Shown here: positions 49,101-61,100 of the stretch, in pieces
Layout: each line of letters starts with the position of its first letter
Numbering within the stretch: the stretch's first letter is position 1
From: Antedon bifida
Taxonomy: Eukaryota; Echinodermata; Crinoidea; Comatulida; Antedonidae
DNA length: 64,000 nt
Reading direction: 5' to 3'
Assembly (NCBI GenBank): GCA_963402885.1
Contig: OY727098.1
Location: forward strand, 20,694,717 to 20,758,716
Program-made: the position numbers and the translations under genes
The notes under the pieces: model-generated
What the model saw: only the letters and a program-made list of their open reading frames with translations
What the model was told of the DNA's origin: nothing
The model's database searches: none

Positions 49101-52100
49101 AAAATGTGGCAACAATTAGATACAAATATAAGTAAAAGGCTATAGGTACATTCATTTAAGCTATATACATTCAAATGTGAATGTAGATTAATTTTTGATT
49201 AACTCTAAAATTCCAAGAGCGTTAAATACATACCATGTTTTCATCATTTTGTGTCGTCTTGCAAGTCATGCTGACAAAGTCTGAGATGTAGCTTTCAATA
49301 AAATCGTGACTATTACCAGTAGTTATGGCAGTCTGAAGGATTTTCCCAATCTCTGATTCCTGTATGTTTCTTAAAAACTGCTGCTCTGATGATATTTCTG
49401 CTTCCCCTATCAAACGCAATTAATTTTATGTAAATGTATTTCCTTTAACATTTAATTTGACATTATTGCCCTGTAAAACCTATACACTTGGCTTTAAATT
49501 ACTAATTTTGAAGTCTAAGGGACATTAATTTACAAAAAAACTGACCTTTTGCTTCTGATGCAAATTTCCAGATTTCATTTAATTTTTGCTTCACAATCCA
49601 AGAGAATGGAAATCTGGCTGTGAATGATATACCACCAAATCCTTTTTCTATCACTGGTACCTCTGATCTTTGAACTTTCTTCTTAACAGAAATGCACATG
49701 TCATAACTCATGTTCATCAAATCTTTGGATGAAAATATATCAATCCAAAGACGGTGAGACCAACAATTATCTGCTTGGTCAATCATAAGAAGGTGGAGGT
49801 TGTTACTGATGTCACAGGCTGCAATTACTTCTGCCAGAAATGAGGCTACAGTTGCTGTTAAACGTTGCCAACATGCTTGCCTACATCAATGAAAAAAGTC
49901 TATGTGGCAGACAATACTTCAAATATAAAACTTTTAAAATGAATATTAACTGATAGGTTATAATAATATATTTATGTATTACTAAATTAATTGGCAGACA
50001 GTTTTGAATTCAAGTCTAAAAAATAATCATGGTGAAAAATAATAACACTCACCTAAATGTTCCACTCTCTTGAACTTCTTTGATAAAGCCTTTTCTACTT
50101 AACCAATTAGCAGGATTTGGTGATCTCCCTTCTTTCTCTTTCATGAGACTGACGATGAGATGTTTCAATGCATTTATAAATTCTGAACAAAAAGATTAAC
50201 ATTAAAGGAAAACCATGAATTGTTTTGTCACTGGCATTACATAATCATTGCATGGTAAGTCCTGAGTAAGCCTATCTACCACCATCGGTTATAACAGGGA
50301 TGGGTCTATCCAAAATTACTTGGTGGATATATTCTAAAAAAACATATAAATATGTACCGTGATGAGCACAATCCCCTTCTATCAGTTGCACTAACAGACG
50401 GACTCGCTCTGTTGATCGATGTCGTTGATCAGAAGGATCAATAATTCTTGCCATAGCTGGATGAATACAGTCAACAAGGACGGCTGCGAAATTGACAAGA
50501 GAAACTTCATCATGTGGAGAGCTCTCTAGAGCTAAAATTGTGACATCTTCAGAACCTTCTACTGCTTTAGATCCTTCCTCCATCTCTTCCTCAATCATTT
50601 GCTTCTCGTCTTCCATAACTTTTACAGTGGCATCAACTAGATCTGTCACTACTTGCTTAACATCTGATTGATACATTGAATTATACTCTTCTGAATCATT
50701 ATCATCATCTTCTGTTTCTTCTGCGACTAAATAGCAATACAATATTTATTTGTTGTTTGTTATATTCCAATTCAATTTATATATTTTAGTAAATTTACAA
50801 ATATTTACAAATTATATAAATAATACCACTCTACCACTCTTAATAACATACCACTTCTAAAAACATGTATACATCTGGAATGCACAATTACCTTTAGATT
50901 TTTGCTCATTACAGGTGAAATTTTCTTGCATATTCTCATGTTTTGGAACTGGAAGTAGTAATTCACTTATTGGTCGACCTAAAAGTTTGGAAACATCTGG
51001 ACAATTTTTTTTAGGCGGTTGAAGGTCATCGATGTGAGCAGATGACCATAGTCCACCTATTAAGAAATAACAGTTAAAGACGTTATCCTCTGTTTTTATG
51101 TCATCTATGCAAATTGAAAATTTAGAATCAATTAGAAATGCCAAATTTACTTTACTTGCAACAAATATTCTAAAACTTCTTTAAAGCAACTAGTAAGTCA
51201 TTTTTTCAGTTGATATTTTATTTGAACTTAATTTCAAATATTATTAGCGCCAACTTGGTAATAATATAGACAATACTCACACAGATAATACAACTGAATA
51301 ACCGATACTTGAGGTATAACAATAATGTAACTTTATTAACAAAGCAAACAGTAAACATTCGTATGTAAAACAACAACAACGAGTGGGCTCATATGGAGCG
51401 CCGTACGTGACATAACAGCCAAACTGGCGTGACTACCTTTTTTCCTTTTCTCAAAAAAAACAAAGTCAACAACAAAAACGGCAAATCGGGACAAACTGTG
51501 AATCATATATAAAAAATTGAAAAACGAGCTTTCATCGGGTAGACTGCCCTCCAGCTTGGGGATTATTCTGCCCCACAATACTTATCAGAAGTCACTTGTC
51601 AAGTACAAAATCGTTAAAATGAGTGGGTAAGCGATGACTGCGAGTAGATCGTCTGGGTTCTATCACTGGTGGTGGAATAACGACTTTATGAAGGTCAGTG
51701 AGAGGGCGGACATCATCAGAAGCAGCAGGAGTTAAGAACTCTGAGTCGGTACCGGTAGGCAATGGATCAACCTGGTAAGCGTGATCGGCTGGGGTTGACA
51801 GCTCAATAGGTATGTTTGTACGCGGTGGCTCAGGAATTTGATAATCGTCATCGCTGTTCGAGTCCTCTTGGTAATAATGTTGCGATCGAGGAGATGGTGA
51901 CGAGGGAACCTTGTAGCATTCAGTACGCTTGACTTTGTACGCCGTACTACGTAACTGAGAACCGATAAATTTGCGGATATTGCACCAAGTGTTATCAACC
52001 GACGTTACGAGATAACGATGACGGGCCTTTGACTTGTTGCGATCGGCTAAGACGTACACAAGATCACCAACATCAATATCGGAGCTTGCTGGAAAACGGC

Positions 52101-55100
52101 CCGTTGGAGCCTTTGATCTTTCACTATGTGCATGATTGGCTAAACGACGTTTGTGCTGTGAGATAATTAATTGACTGTCAGACAGAGGAATTTGGTCGTT
52201 AGTAAATTGGTCGCGTTGTGTCCACATCTCTCTAGAAGAGAGACCACATGAGCGTAGTCGAGAGTTTAAGCAAGCCATAGTAATTTTGAGCATAGTTGGG
52301 GTGACTAATCCACCAGTGGGTTCTTGTGTAAGAAGTTCGTCTTCCACTTCACGTACGGCCTTTTCGGCGATTGGGTTCTTATTTGGGTTTTTGGTTCTTC
52401 CTAGCTCAATCATTATTCTGTGGTGCGCTAACAACTTATCGCTGACCAACGAAGCAAATCCAGGAGCGGGGTCGGTGCGAATTACAGCGTGTGGGCCGTC
52501 AAGAGGCCTGAGCTCAATACAAAGGCGGATTAAACCGTCTCGTAGACTGTCGTGACGTTCGCTGTCGATAATGCACGCGACTGTAAATGATGTTACACAC
52601 TCTCGCATCACTAGAATAAGTTGTCGTTCACGCTTAATTACATCAGCAGCGAAGGTGGTACCAACTGCATCGGGTGGGTCTCCGGTGGACTGCGGGATAA
52701 CGGTATGTGGAATAGAGCGAAGGGCAGCGCAGTGGTGACATCTTGCTGAGATACGCTCCACAGAGGCATCCATGTCGAGAGCGAAGAAATATCTGCGAAC
52801 GATCGTTTTAAGCTGATGGCACGAAGGGTGGTCAAAACGCAGATGAAGTGCTGTGAGAAGGCCCTCGAGGACATCACGAGGAACAACAATACATTCGCGT
52901 ACGGGTGCGAGTGGCTCATCCCTACGAACGACCAAAAGACCATCCTTGGCTATGGTAGAAAACCGTAGAAGGCGCTTGACATCTTTAATGTTTGTGATTT
53001 TTTTGTGGGGGCGAGTACCCTGAGAAAGGTGAGCGTGAGTGCGTCGTAGGACCGAACATTCAGACTGGATGGCCAGCCAAGCAGGACGACTAGTGAAAGG
53101 TAGCTTTGTGGAGCCAGATATAACGTCTTTAATGTTCACTTGGAAAACAACAGAGTCTTCGGTTTGTTGGACAAAAGAGCAGATTTGGCAAGAAAGAGCG
53201 TCACAAGGTTGTGCGTTCCTGCTCCCGAAGTCAGACGGCATATTTGCGGAACCTGCGAGGTGGTGAACAGATGCGTGATAGCGGCTAACAGTGGATAAGA
53301 AGGTTGAAACCCGAGGACTCACAGAGAATTCACCTCTGCACAACTTTTCGTAGGCTTGGACACACGGCTTACTGTCTGTCAAAATGTGTGCCTGATGTGC
53401 GGATTGTATGATAAATGGACTAAAGTGTTTTGTGGATGCGGCAATTGAAAGAGCTTCGACTTCACATGGTAACCAGGTCATTTGTCGTCCGCGTAGTTTA
53501 GCGCTATAAAAACCAGCGAGTAATGGTTTGCTGTCACGGGAGACATACAAGGTGGAAGCTATGCCATATTTCTTGACGGCACCATCAGTAACAATCCACA
53601 ATTGGTCACTTGCTCGTGGGATGGCAATCGTGTGCGGTGAGTTGAGGATAGATTGCGCACTTGCGAAACTAGCGAGCAATTCGTCAGACCAGTCTATCTT
53701 CTCTTGGGATTGTCGTCCAGCGACAGCAGCTTCAAGAGGTGACAAAATAGGTGCACATCGCGGGAGAACGCGAGATAGCATCTTAAATGCGCCAATGAAC
53801 GATCGTAATCCGGTCACGGTGACTGGTCTCGGGCAGCTAGATAATGTTGAAATGCGATGAGAGCTAGCTCGGAGTGTCCCTTGGCTCCATATCCACCCAA
53901 GAATGTTAGTAGTCTTAGGACAGATAACGGTTTTGGTAGCGGATAAATGTAGTCCTGAGTTGGATAGTGCATGAAGGATTCTTCTCCATACGTTCAAGAC
54001 CTCTTCAACTGTATTACCGCCGCAGTAAAGATCATCAGCGAGTTTTGTAGCTGAACCTTCTTCTAAAAAATCACCCACTACTCTGCTTAGAAGTTCTTCC
54101 AATGCGGTCTCTGACCCCGGCATGCCCATTGCGCAACGGGTATATACCCGGACACCGTGAAATGGAGTGACGATTCCGCAATATTTCATGGACGGTTTTG
54201 AAAGTGGAATTTGGTAAAAAGCGTTGGTGAGATCCGTTGTTATAATGTATTTCCACTGTCCGATTTTAAGAAGAGTGGAGTCGACGTCAGGCATGAGTGA
54301 CGGTTGTGGTTTGCTGTACCTGCCGACATCGGCAAAGGATGTCACTAATCTGGAACCGCCGTTGGGTTTCTTCACGAGGAATGACGGATTGAGATATTCT
54401 ACAGCAACTCCAACATCTTCTGGACGGGCAAAAACTCCAAGTGTTTCGAGTTCGTCGAATTTGTGTTGTAGTTCGAGGAGCTTGTCTCTTGCATACTGAG
54501 GAAGACGACCTTTGCGTTGTGGGGGTTGGACTGGTCCCATATTTACGGTGGCAACAAACGGGCCTACAGCACCATTATAACCTTTAAAGGAAGGGTTGAA
54601 AATGTCATCATACTCCTTGTGGAGGCTAGTAAATTGTTCGAGTATGTTGCGAGGTAGAATGCTATCCGGATCCAGCTTAATGCTATCAGAGAAGCAAGTG
54701 TGAACTGTTGTAGTGTTAAGCTTTGGTGGTTTAATCGGGGATGATGAAGGGTCAGGTAGGTTAGGTGTAAACACAGGGCTAGCTTGGCAAAACTGTTCAT
54801 GGCGTGAAAGCACTTTGGGTTCGTCTGACAGGTTAGGAATGCGAATTCGTCCGGCAACGCACGATATGATACGTGGTTCAGGCCAAACATGAGATGGCAA
54901 AGATGTTTTCGAGATTGGTGCATCAATGCGAGGTTCAATAGCAACAGTGTCTATGTCGGTGAGGTCATTTGGGAGTGAAAGTTCAATGTAACTACCTGGC
55001 CATATCACAGTGCGTGTTGAAGGAGCACGGAGAACATGAGCGCGTCTGATCGAGTGGCGTTCGGACGAAGTGGTAGGCAAGGAGCCATAGATGTATGTTG

Positions 55101-58100
55101 TGCCATCGGCCATAACTACTTGACGCTTAGCGGGGCGGATAGAAATATCATTCTGTTCCATGAACGGTGTACCAGCGAGTAGCTCAACGTCGAGGTCCTT
55201 AACGACGAGGCCATTGAAAGTCAAGTCTTTATTGTCACGTGTAAAGGTGACGTTTGTCTCGCCCATAACCTGTAACTGTGAAGATCCATCGGCTTGGTGT
55301 GCTGATTGACTACTGGGCTTAATCTGAATGCCAAGTAAACGTGCAGTTGATTCACGGATCATGTTGCCAGTAGCACCGCTGTCTATAGTAATATGTACGG
55401 TATTATAGCCGTGAAAGGCTTCGAGATATGGCGACTGACGTACCTGTATTCGAAGAGCTGAGGATGAACCAGATGGTGGGTCGTTGGGATCCTCGACATG
55501 GGTGGAATCCTGTTCATAGCAGTAGCTGTCGTCATCGTCGAAGATGTTTGCGGCCCGGGCACGTGCCATGTAGCGGCGGTCGCGTTCCGGAAGGAACTTG
55601 CACTCACTGAGAAAGTGGCGGTCTGGTCGTCCACCTTGTTTACAAAATGGGCAGCATTTATTTGGTTTGTTATTGTATGTCTGAGTATTGAATGTCTTAG
55701 GTGGGTAGCGGGAACGCGGTGGTTGAGAAGGAAGAGAAGCTGGTCTTTGAAACGGTAAAATCGCTGAACGCATGACTCTTGTGTCATCGGAAGTTTTGAT
55801 TTCTTCTAATAGGGAAGTCATAGCTTGTGAAATTTCAGGCTTGATGGACGCTAGTGTACGTGAGCGAAGCTCTGTGCCATACCTCTGTTTGACGAGTTGG
55901 GGAAGTGAAGGGTGAACTAAGCGTAGCCATGTCAGTGTGAGTAGGTTTTCAAGTGAAGGGGTGAGTTCTTCGTCTTCCGTAATAGGTTGATTGTGGTGAG
56001 TTATAACACTGTCTGCTTGAAGAAGATTGTCATCAATGAAAGCTAGCAAACGTTGGTATAGATCCTCTGGGCGTTCATCTGGGCCCAGACTAATGTTAGC
56101 AAACTCTAAGAAATGAGCCCCACTAGATTGGAACCCGTAATGTAATCGTATGCACTGCCAGATGCAAGGTAGTGATGTGGATGATTTTACGATAGTGTTT
56201 CTTGAGATTACAGGGCAATAGTTAGCAATTTGACCTAACATTAGTTCCAACATGGTTACTTTCTGTTGTGCAGATAAAGCATTAGCTACGTTGTCTTCAA
56301 AACCATTGTCATCAGTGAACCCTCGGAGTGGGGAAGCTCTGGTTTTCTTGCCCCACGAGAAACCTTCCACCAGGAAATTGGCGAATTTAGTGTCTAATGT
56401 TAACGTGTACATGAGGTTTTGACGCCAATTCTCAAATGTGTTTATTGTTTCGTTTTTACCTAAGCACCATTGCTTGGGGGCACGATTGGATGCAGCCATT
56501 GTTGTGGTGTTTATACAAAGTGTACTGAATGAAAACGTTATTCCTCTATTGACGAACGGAGAATTACAGCGACGGCAGTATGCGCCGGTCAGTTGCTCGC
56601 CTGTGGATGTGCGATAACGGCAGTATAAGTACTATAGTTATAGGCTAGGCCTAGGTCTGCCTCCTGTGTAGACGGTAAGTCGATATTCTTGTGGGCAGTA
56701 AAATGTGTTGCGTAGGATTTTCGTCTCCTGACGCTGCCACCACGCCAACTTGGTAATAATATAGACAATACTCACACAGATAATACAACTGAATAACCGA
56801 TACTTGAGGTATAACAATAATGTAACTTTATTAACAAAGCAAACAGTAAACATTCGTATGTAAAACAACAACAACGAGTGGGCTCATATGGAGCGCCGTA
56901 CGTGACATAACAGCCAAACTGGCGTAGGGTATTTACAGTACCTTGAAATCCATTAAAGCATCTCTTAAGACGAGGAAGTTGAATAATAAAGACTACATGA
57001 GCTCTGTTTGTAATCTCTTCTTCCATGGAAGACAATGCATTCTCTCGCTCATCTTGCACTCGATAAGAAGCGCAGGAAATCAAAGGTGTAGTGTCACTAC
57101 TTGCATCGCATTGCACTAATAATAATCTTTCATTCGCAGTAACACCAAAGAATTTCCTAAAAAAATGTTAGATATTATTGTATTTATGTGGTAAAAAGAA
57201 GCAACTCAAACTTTGTTATAATTATGCCCACTATAATTTAGGTCTCTGGTATAAATTTACTTGATAAATTCAACTTCGTGTTCAAATGAAATTCTACTAG
57301 GGAATATAAAAAATGCTGGTTTTAACTCACTGGACTCTAACAGAAAACTGTTGTTCATATTGGAACTCTTGTAGGGAGACCAAACTGATGTCAGAGGTAT
57401 TAAGCTGTGTAGATTCCGCAAGAGCTTTGCAATCTTTCTCAGTTAGCAAACGTGAATATGTGGTCACCTAAATTATTACATAAAAAAAAAATTGATAATT
57501 AAATTTGTGCATAGACTTGGATGCCAAAGAATGTGCAAATAATATTTGTTATAGTTGATTTTTTTTTCCAGATTTCTGTTGCCTATTACAAGAAAAATCC
57601 AATCAGAAAAAAACAAACATTGGATATTGATTTTTGTAATACTATACTGTAGATATTAGAGTTGAAGTTGAACCTCTAAACAGAAACGATATGTTAGGAT
57701 TACACCTCACCTGAGCTAAAATACCTTCATTACTAGGAGCATTTCTAATTCGATCACCAAGATAGTCTGCTAGGCTTGAATGCTTCTGAATATCAAAGTA
57801 TGTATCCTGCAATACATTTTTTTCGTTTTCTGTTATTTTTGTTTCTGATAATCTGGTGACAGATTCTGGGGTTGCACACATCAACAACTGGTTTTTAACA
57901 TCTTCAAAGACCTTTTGAAAAAAGAAACACAAATTGTAATATAAACAGTTAAACATGTGTAATTTGATTTAAATAACGACATTCCTCAGGTGTAGATAGA
58001 TATTTTTCGTTTTGCTACTCTGATGTACCCATATTTGCGATCATAACACAAATGTGTATGTAGAAGAAATGTCAACTTCAAGCAACATTACAACTGTGCT

Positions 58101-61100
58101 TTCCCCAATTTTACGCTTTTAATGGACTCTACCAAAAGTTGAAACACAATTCAGCAATGAGACAACACAAGGATATCTTACAGTGTTTAAAAACATCTGG
58201 AAGGATTTATTGAAAGTCCTTGGTCTAGGCTAGAAAAAGTCAAATGCAAAGCCTTCCAGGCTGGGAGATCCTACACTACTATGCCTAACCTAGCTGGACC
58301 TAGTATAGAAAGTTTACACAAACCAACAGTGGTGAATAGACACCACAATATATGTGAAAAAATAATAAAGTCCATTAATTTATGAAATGTGCTAGGATTA
58401 GATGTGCATATTTTCCAAAGCTTTAAGAATATGTATATTTTGGAATAGAATAGAAAACATTATGGTGACAGAGAAAAGGATCGTTATACATAAAATACCT
58501 CTTCAGCAGTATCAAAAGATGGCCATGTTTGATAAACAAGTGCAGCAACTGTATCACAATGGTAACCAACAAACGCATCACTTTTCTTAAAAGCTTCTGA
58601 TGACCTAATGAAGAAATAAATTATGCATTTTTATATACATACATTTTAGACGAGGATTTTAAGGTGGGCTTAGGTCAACACTCAACTCAACTATGTCAAC
58701 AGTTGAGTTCAGTTTAAACATGTTCTACTTTTTCCAGAACTGAAAGGAACTAAACAGCACTGAAAACTTTGTGGTATGGTGAGAGCTCACACACTAGTTC
58801 CTTTCAGTTGCTCAAAAGCGTGTCGGTTGCTTAGAATTTGAGTTGCTTTCACTTCCAGACCAACAAAGCTTACCTTTACTGTGAATATTACAAATAATTT
58901 ATTATTATTACTGTACAGGCATGTATTTTTAAATAATATAATATTTTTCATAATTTTGAGAGTCATTTTTATGTGTTTAGTGGTTGTCTACAAACTTAAT
59001 TATATCAATAACTAAAAGTTTGGTAAACACTTAAACTTACTTTACAGGAGGAAACTGTTGTTTGTTAGTAATAAAAATGTCAATCCAATCTTCAACTTTG
59101 TTGACAACTTGCAACTGCTTTTCACTCAACATTGTTGTCATTGCTAAAAAGTGTTTCTCAAGACGGTTGATAAGAGGGATTGGAAAGCGTGTACGTACTA
59201 CTTCTTTGTCAGCTACTACTATCAACCTATAATGTGTTAATAACTTATTTATTAATACCATCATATGTTGAATAAAAATCACATTTTCAGAAACCTTAAC
59301 TGTAAAACAAGCATCATGCCAATATTACATACAACTCTATAAAGAGAAAAGTGACAACAGTGAAAATACCCAATGCCTGATTGAGCTGTAGACATTTATT
59401 TATTTAATAACTAAAATCCATCATGGCTTTAATGATAGTTCTACTGTTTGCATAATTAAAACCTTAATTTTTACCTAAATGAATCATGAACACGGCATTT
59501 CACACGGTGGGTACCAAGTCCAAGATCTACATATCGTTGTCCGCCAAAGTAAACATAGTACTGGTTGAGGGCGTCATACAAACTCTCGTAGAGGTTCTCA
59601 AGATTTAAAAGGACAACTGTCTTTCCTGCCTCCATATAAAGTTTAATGCGATTTATGTTTCTACACACCTATAATTAATGGTACACAATTAATGATTATT
59701 TACACAAAATATCATCTACTAAACAATCTGTAATTGTTTCTGAATACTTACTGTGTGTTACTAATTAACTGTTTAAAAATTTATATAATAAAAAGAAATT
59801 TCTCTACAATGATAAATATGTATAGTTTTGTTGGTGTGGAGCATATAGACTGTAACTGTAAAGCACTCAATTAAAGGAGTAACCCACAAACCTGTTGGTC
59901 CAATCAATGGCATCATTACCAATGAAATGTGAATAAAAAACCATAAAATAAAAATAAATAACCTGTGTATATTCTTGATCAAATGGAAAACTGCTTCCAT
60001 AGATAATGACAGAATCTTTCATCGTATTCAGATGTTGTTGTAAAATTGGAAGAGCTGAAAACTTTTCAGTTAATACAAGAAGGTATCTGCTATCTCTATG
60101 ATAAAAAACAAAAGAATTCCTCAAATTAGATATTTCATAGAGAAAAAAGAACCAGATTCATAGAAAGTACTGAAGTAAGTCAATCACCATCTTGAAAAAA
60201 ATATTTTTGAGCTACTGTCAACTTACCCATCTGAAGTGCCATGTCCAACTTTTTTTATTCCTCCTGCCTGTGTCTGACCTTGAGCATCTAAGCTTGCTTT
60301 GATAAGGCCAGATGGTGTACAATCTGGATCAGTGTCAAGCTAGAAAACATTATTTTATCTATCATTCAATTTGTTCATTTAAGTTGCATTTTTTAGAGAA
60401 TTGACATCAAGTTTTAATGATATACAGTACAATCATAATATTAGTAAGGAGAAAAGTGCAAATCTAACTAACCTTCTCTTTTTTTATATATGGTTCAAGT
60501 TTCTTTCCAAATATCTCGATATAATCTTCTATTCCTTCCATTCCACCAAAGTTACGCCTAATTGCATGCTCAATTTCAGCCCAAGTGGGTGGTGCTCTTG
60601 AATTCTTAGAGAATTGATTCACCATTTTGATCAAACTATAACAAAACAAACATAAACTGAAAAACTAAAAAGATTTTCTTAAAAATTATTTTCAGACAGG
60701 TACCATCTTTCAATAAAAGGTTTAAAGATACTTTCCCTACAATTTTTGACGTTTTTTAAAAAGTAATGCATATTACTTTATAAACATTAAACCAGGTCAT
60801 TCCTTGTCTTAAATGTACGTTTTATGGTTAATTATGATAAAAAGAGAAAAACAATGCACTCCATATGTAGCTCGCGTCGAATGTCCACTCACAGTAAAAG
60901 GCTTAGCCTAGCTAGGCTTAGTTTTGTAGGCCTAGCTGATAAACAGCATTAACGTACAAACAAAATCATACTCTAGCTATAGTTATATGATAAAATAGTA
61001 ATAAAGGAGATAAACATAATGGTAATGTCTGCCAAAATGATGATACTTCTACCATTGGTATTCGGTAAAATAGCTTAAAAATAGACAAGAAAATTCTAAG

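Larger units (their letters stand above)
51248..56924 (-). mobile_element. Full-length Ty3/Gypsy-type LTR retrotransposon, apparently intact
   Basis: A 5,677-bp element with two identical 182-bp LTRs, a TGG-starting primer-binding site, a purine-rich polypurine tract and one uninterrupted gag-pol frame of 1,635 codons. It is inserted in the RNF213 intron between exons 57156-56942 and 51056-50892, sense to the gene. Without it the intron would be only about 208 bp. Flanking DNA shares only TAG on the two sides, so no clear 4-5 bp target duplication is visible. Identical LTRs indicate a recent insertion. Domain order protease, RT, RNase H, integrase excludes Ty1/Copia. Confidence 0.93.

Noticed and set aside
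52286..55758. Several + strand frames of 60-110 codons opposite gag-pol
   Set aside because: They mirror the coding composition of the 1,635-codon retrotransposon frame and show no features of their own.
51248..56924. BEL/Pao or Copia classification
   Set aside because: Integrase lies after RNase H, which excludes Copia. RT and RNase H segments look Gypsy-like, although BEL/Pao cannot be fully excluded without a tree.
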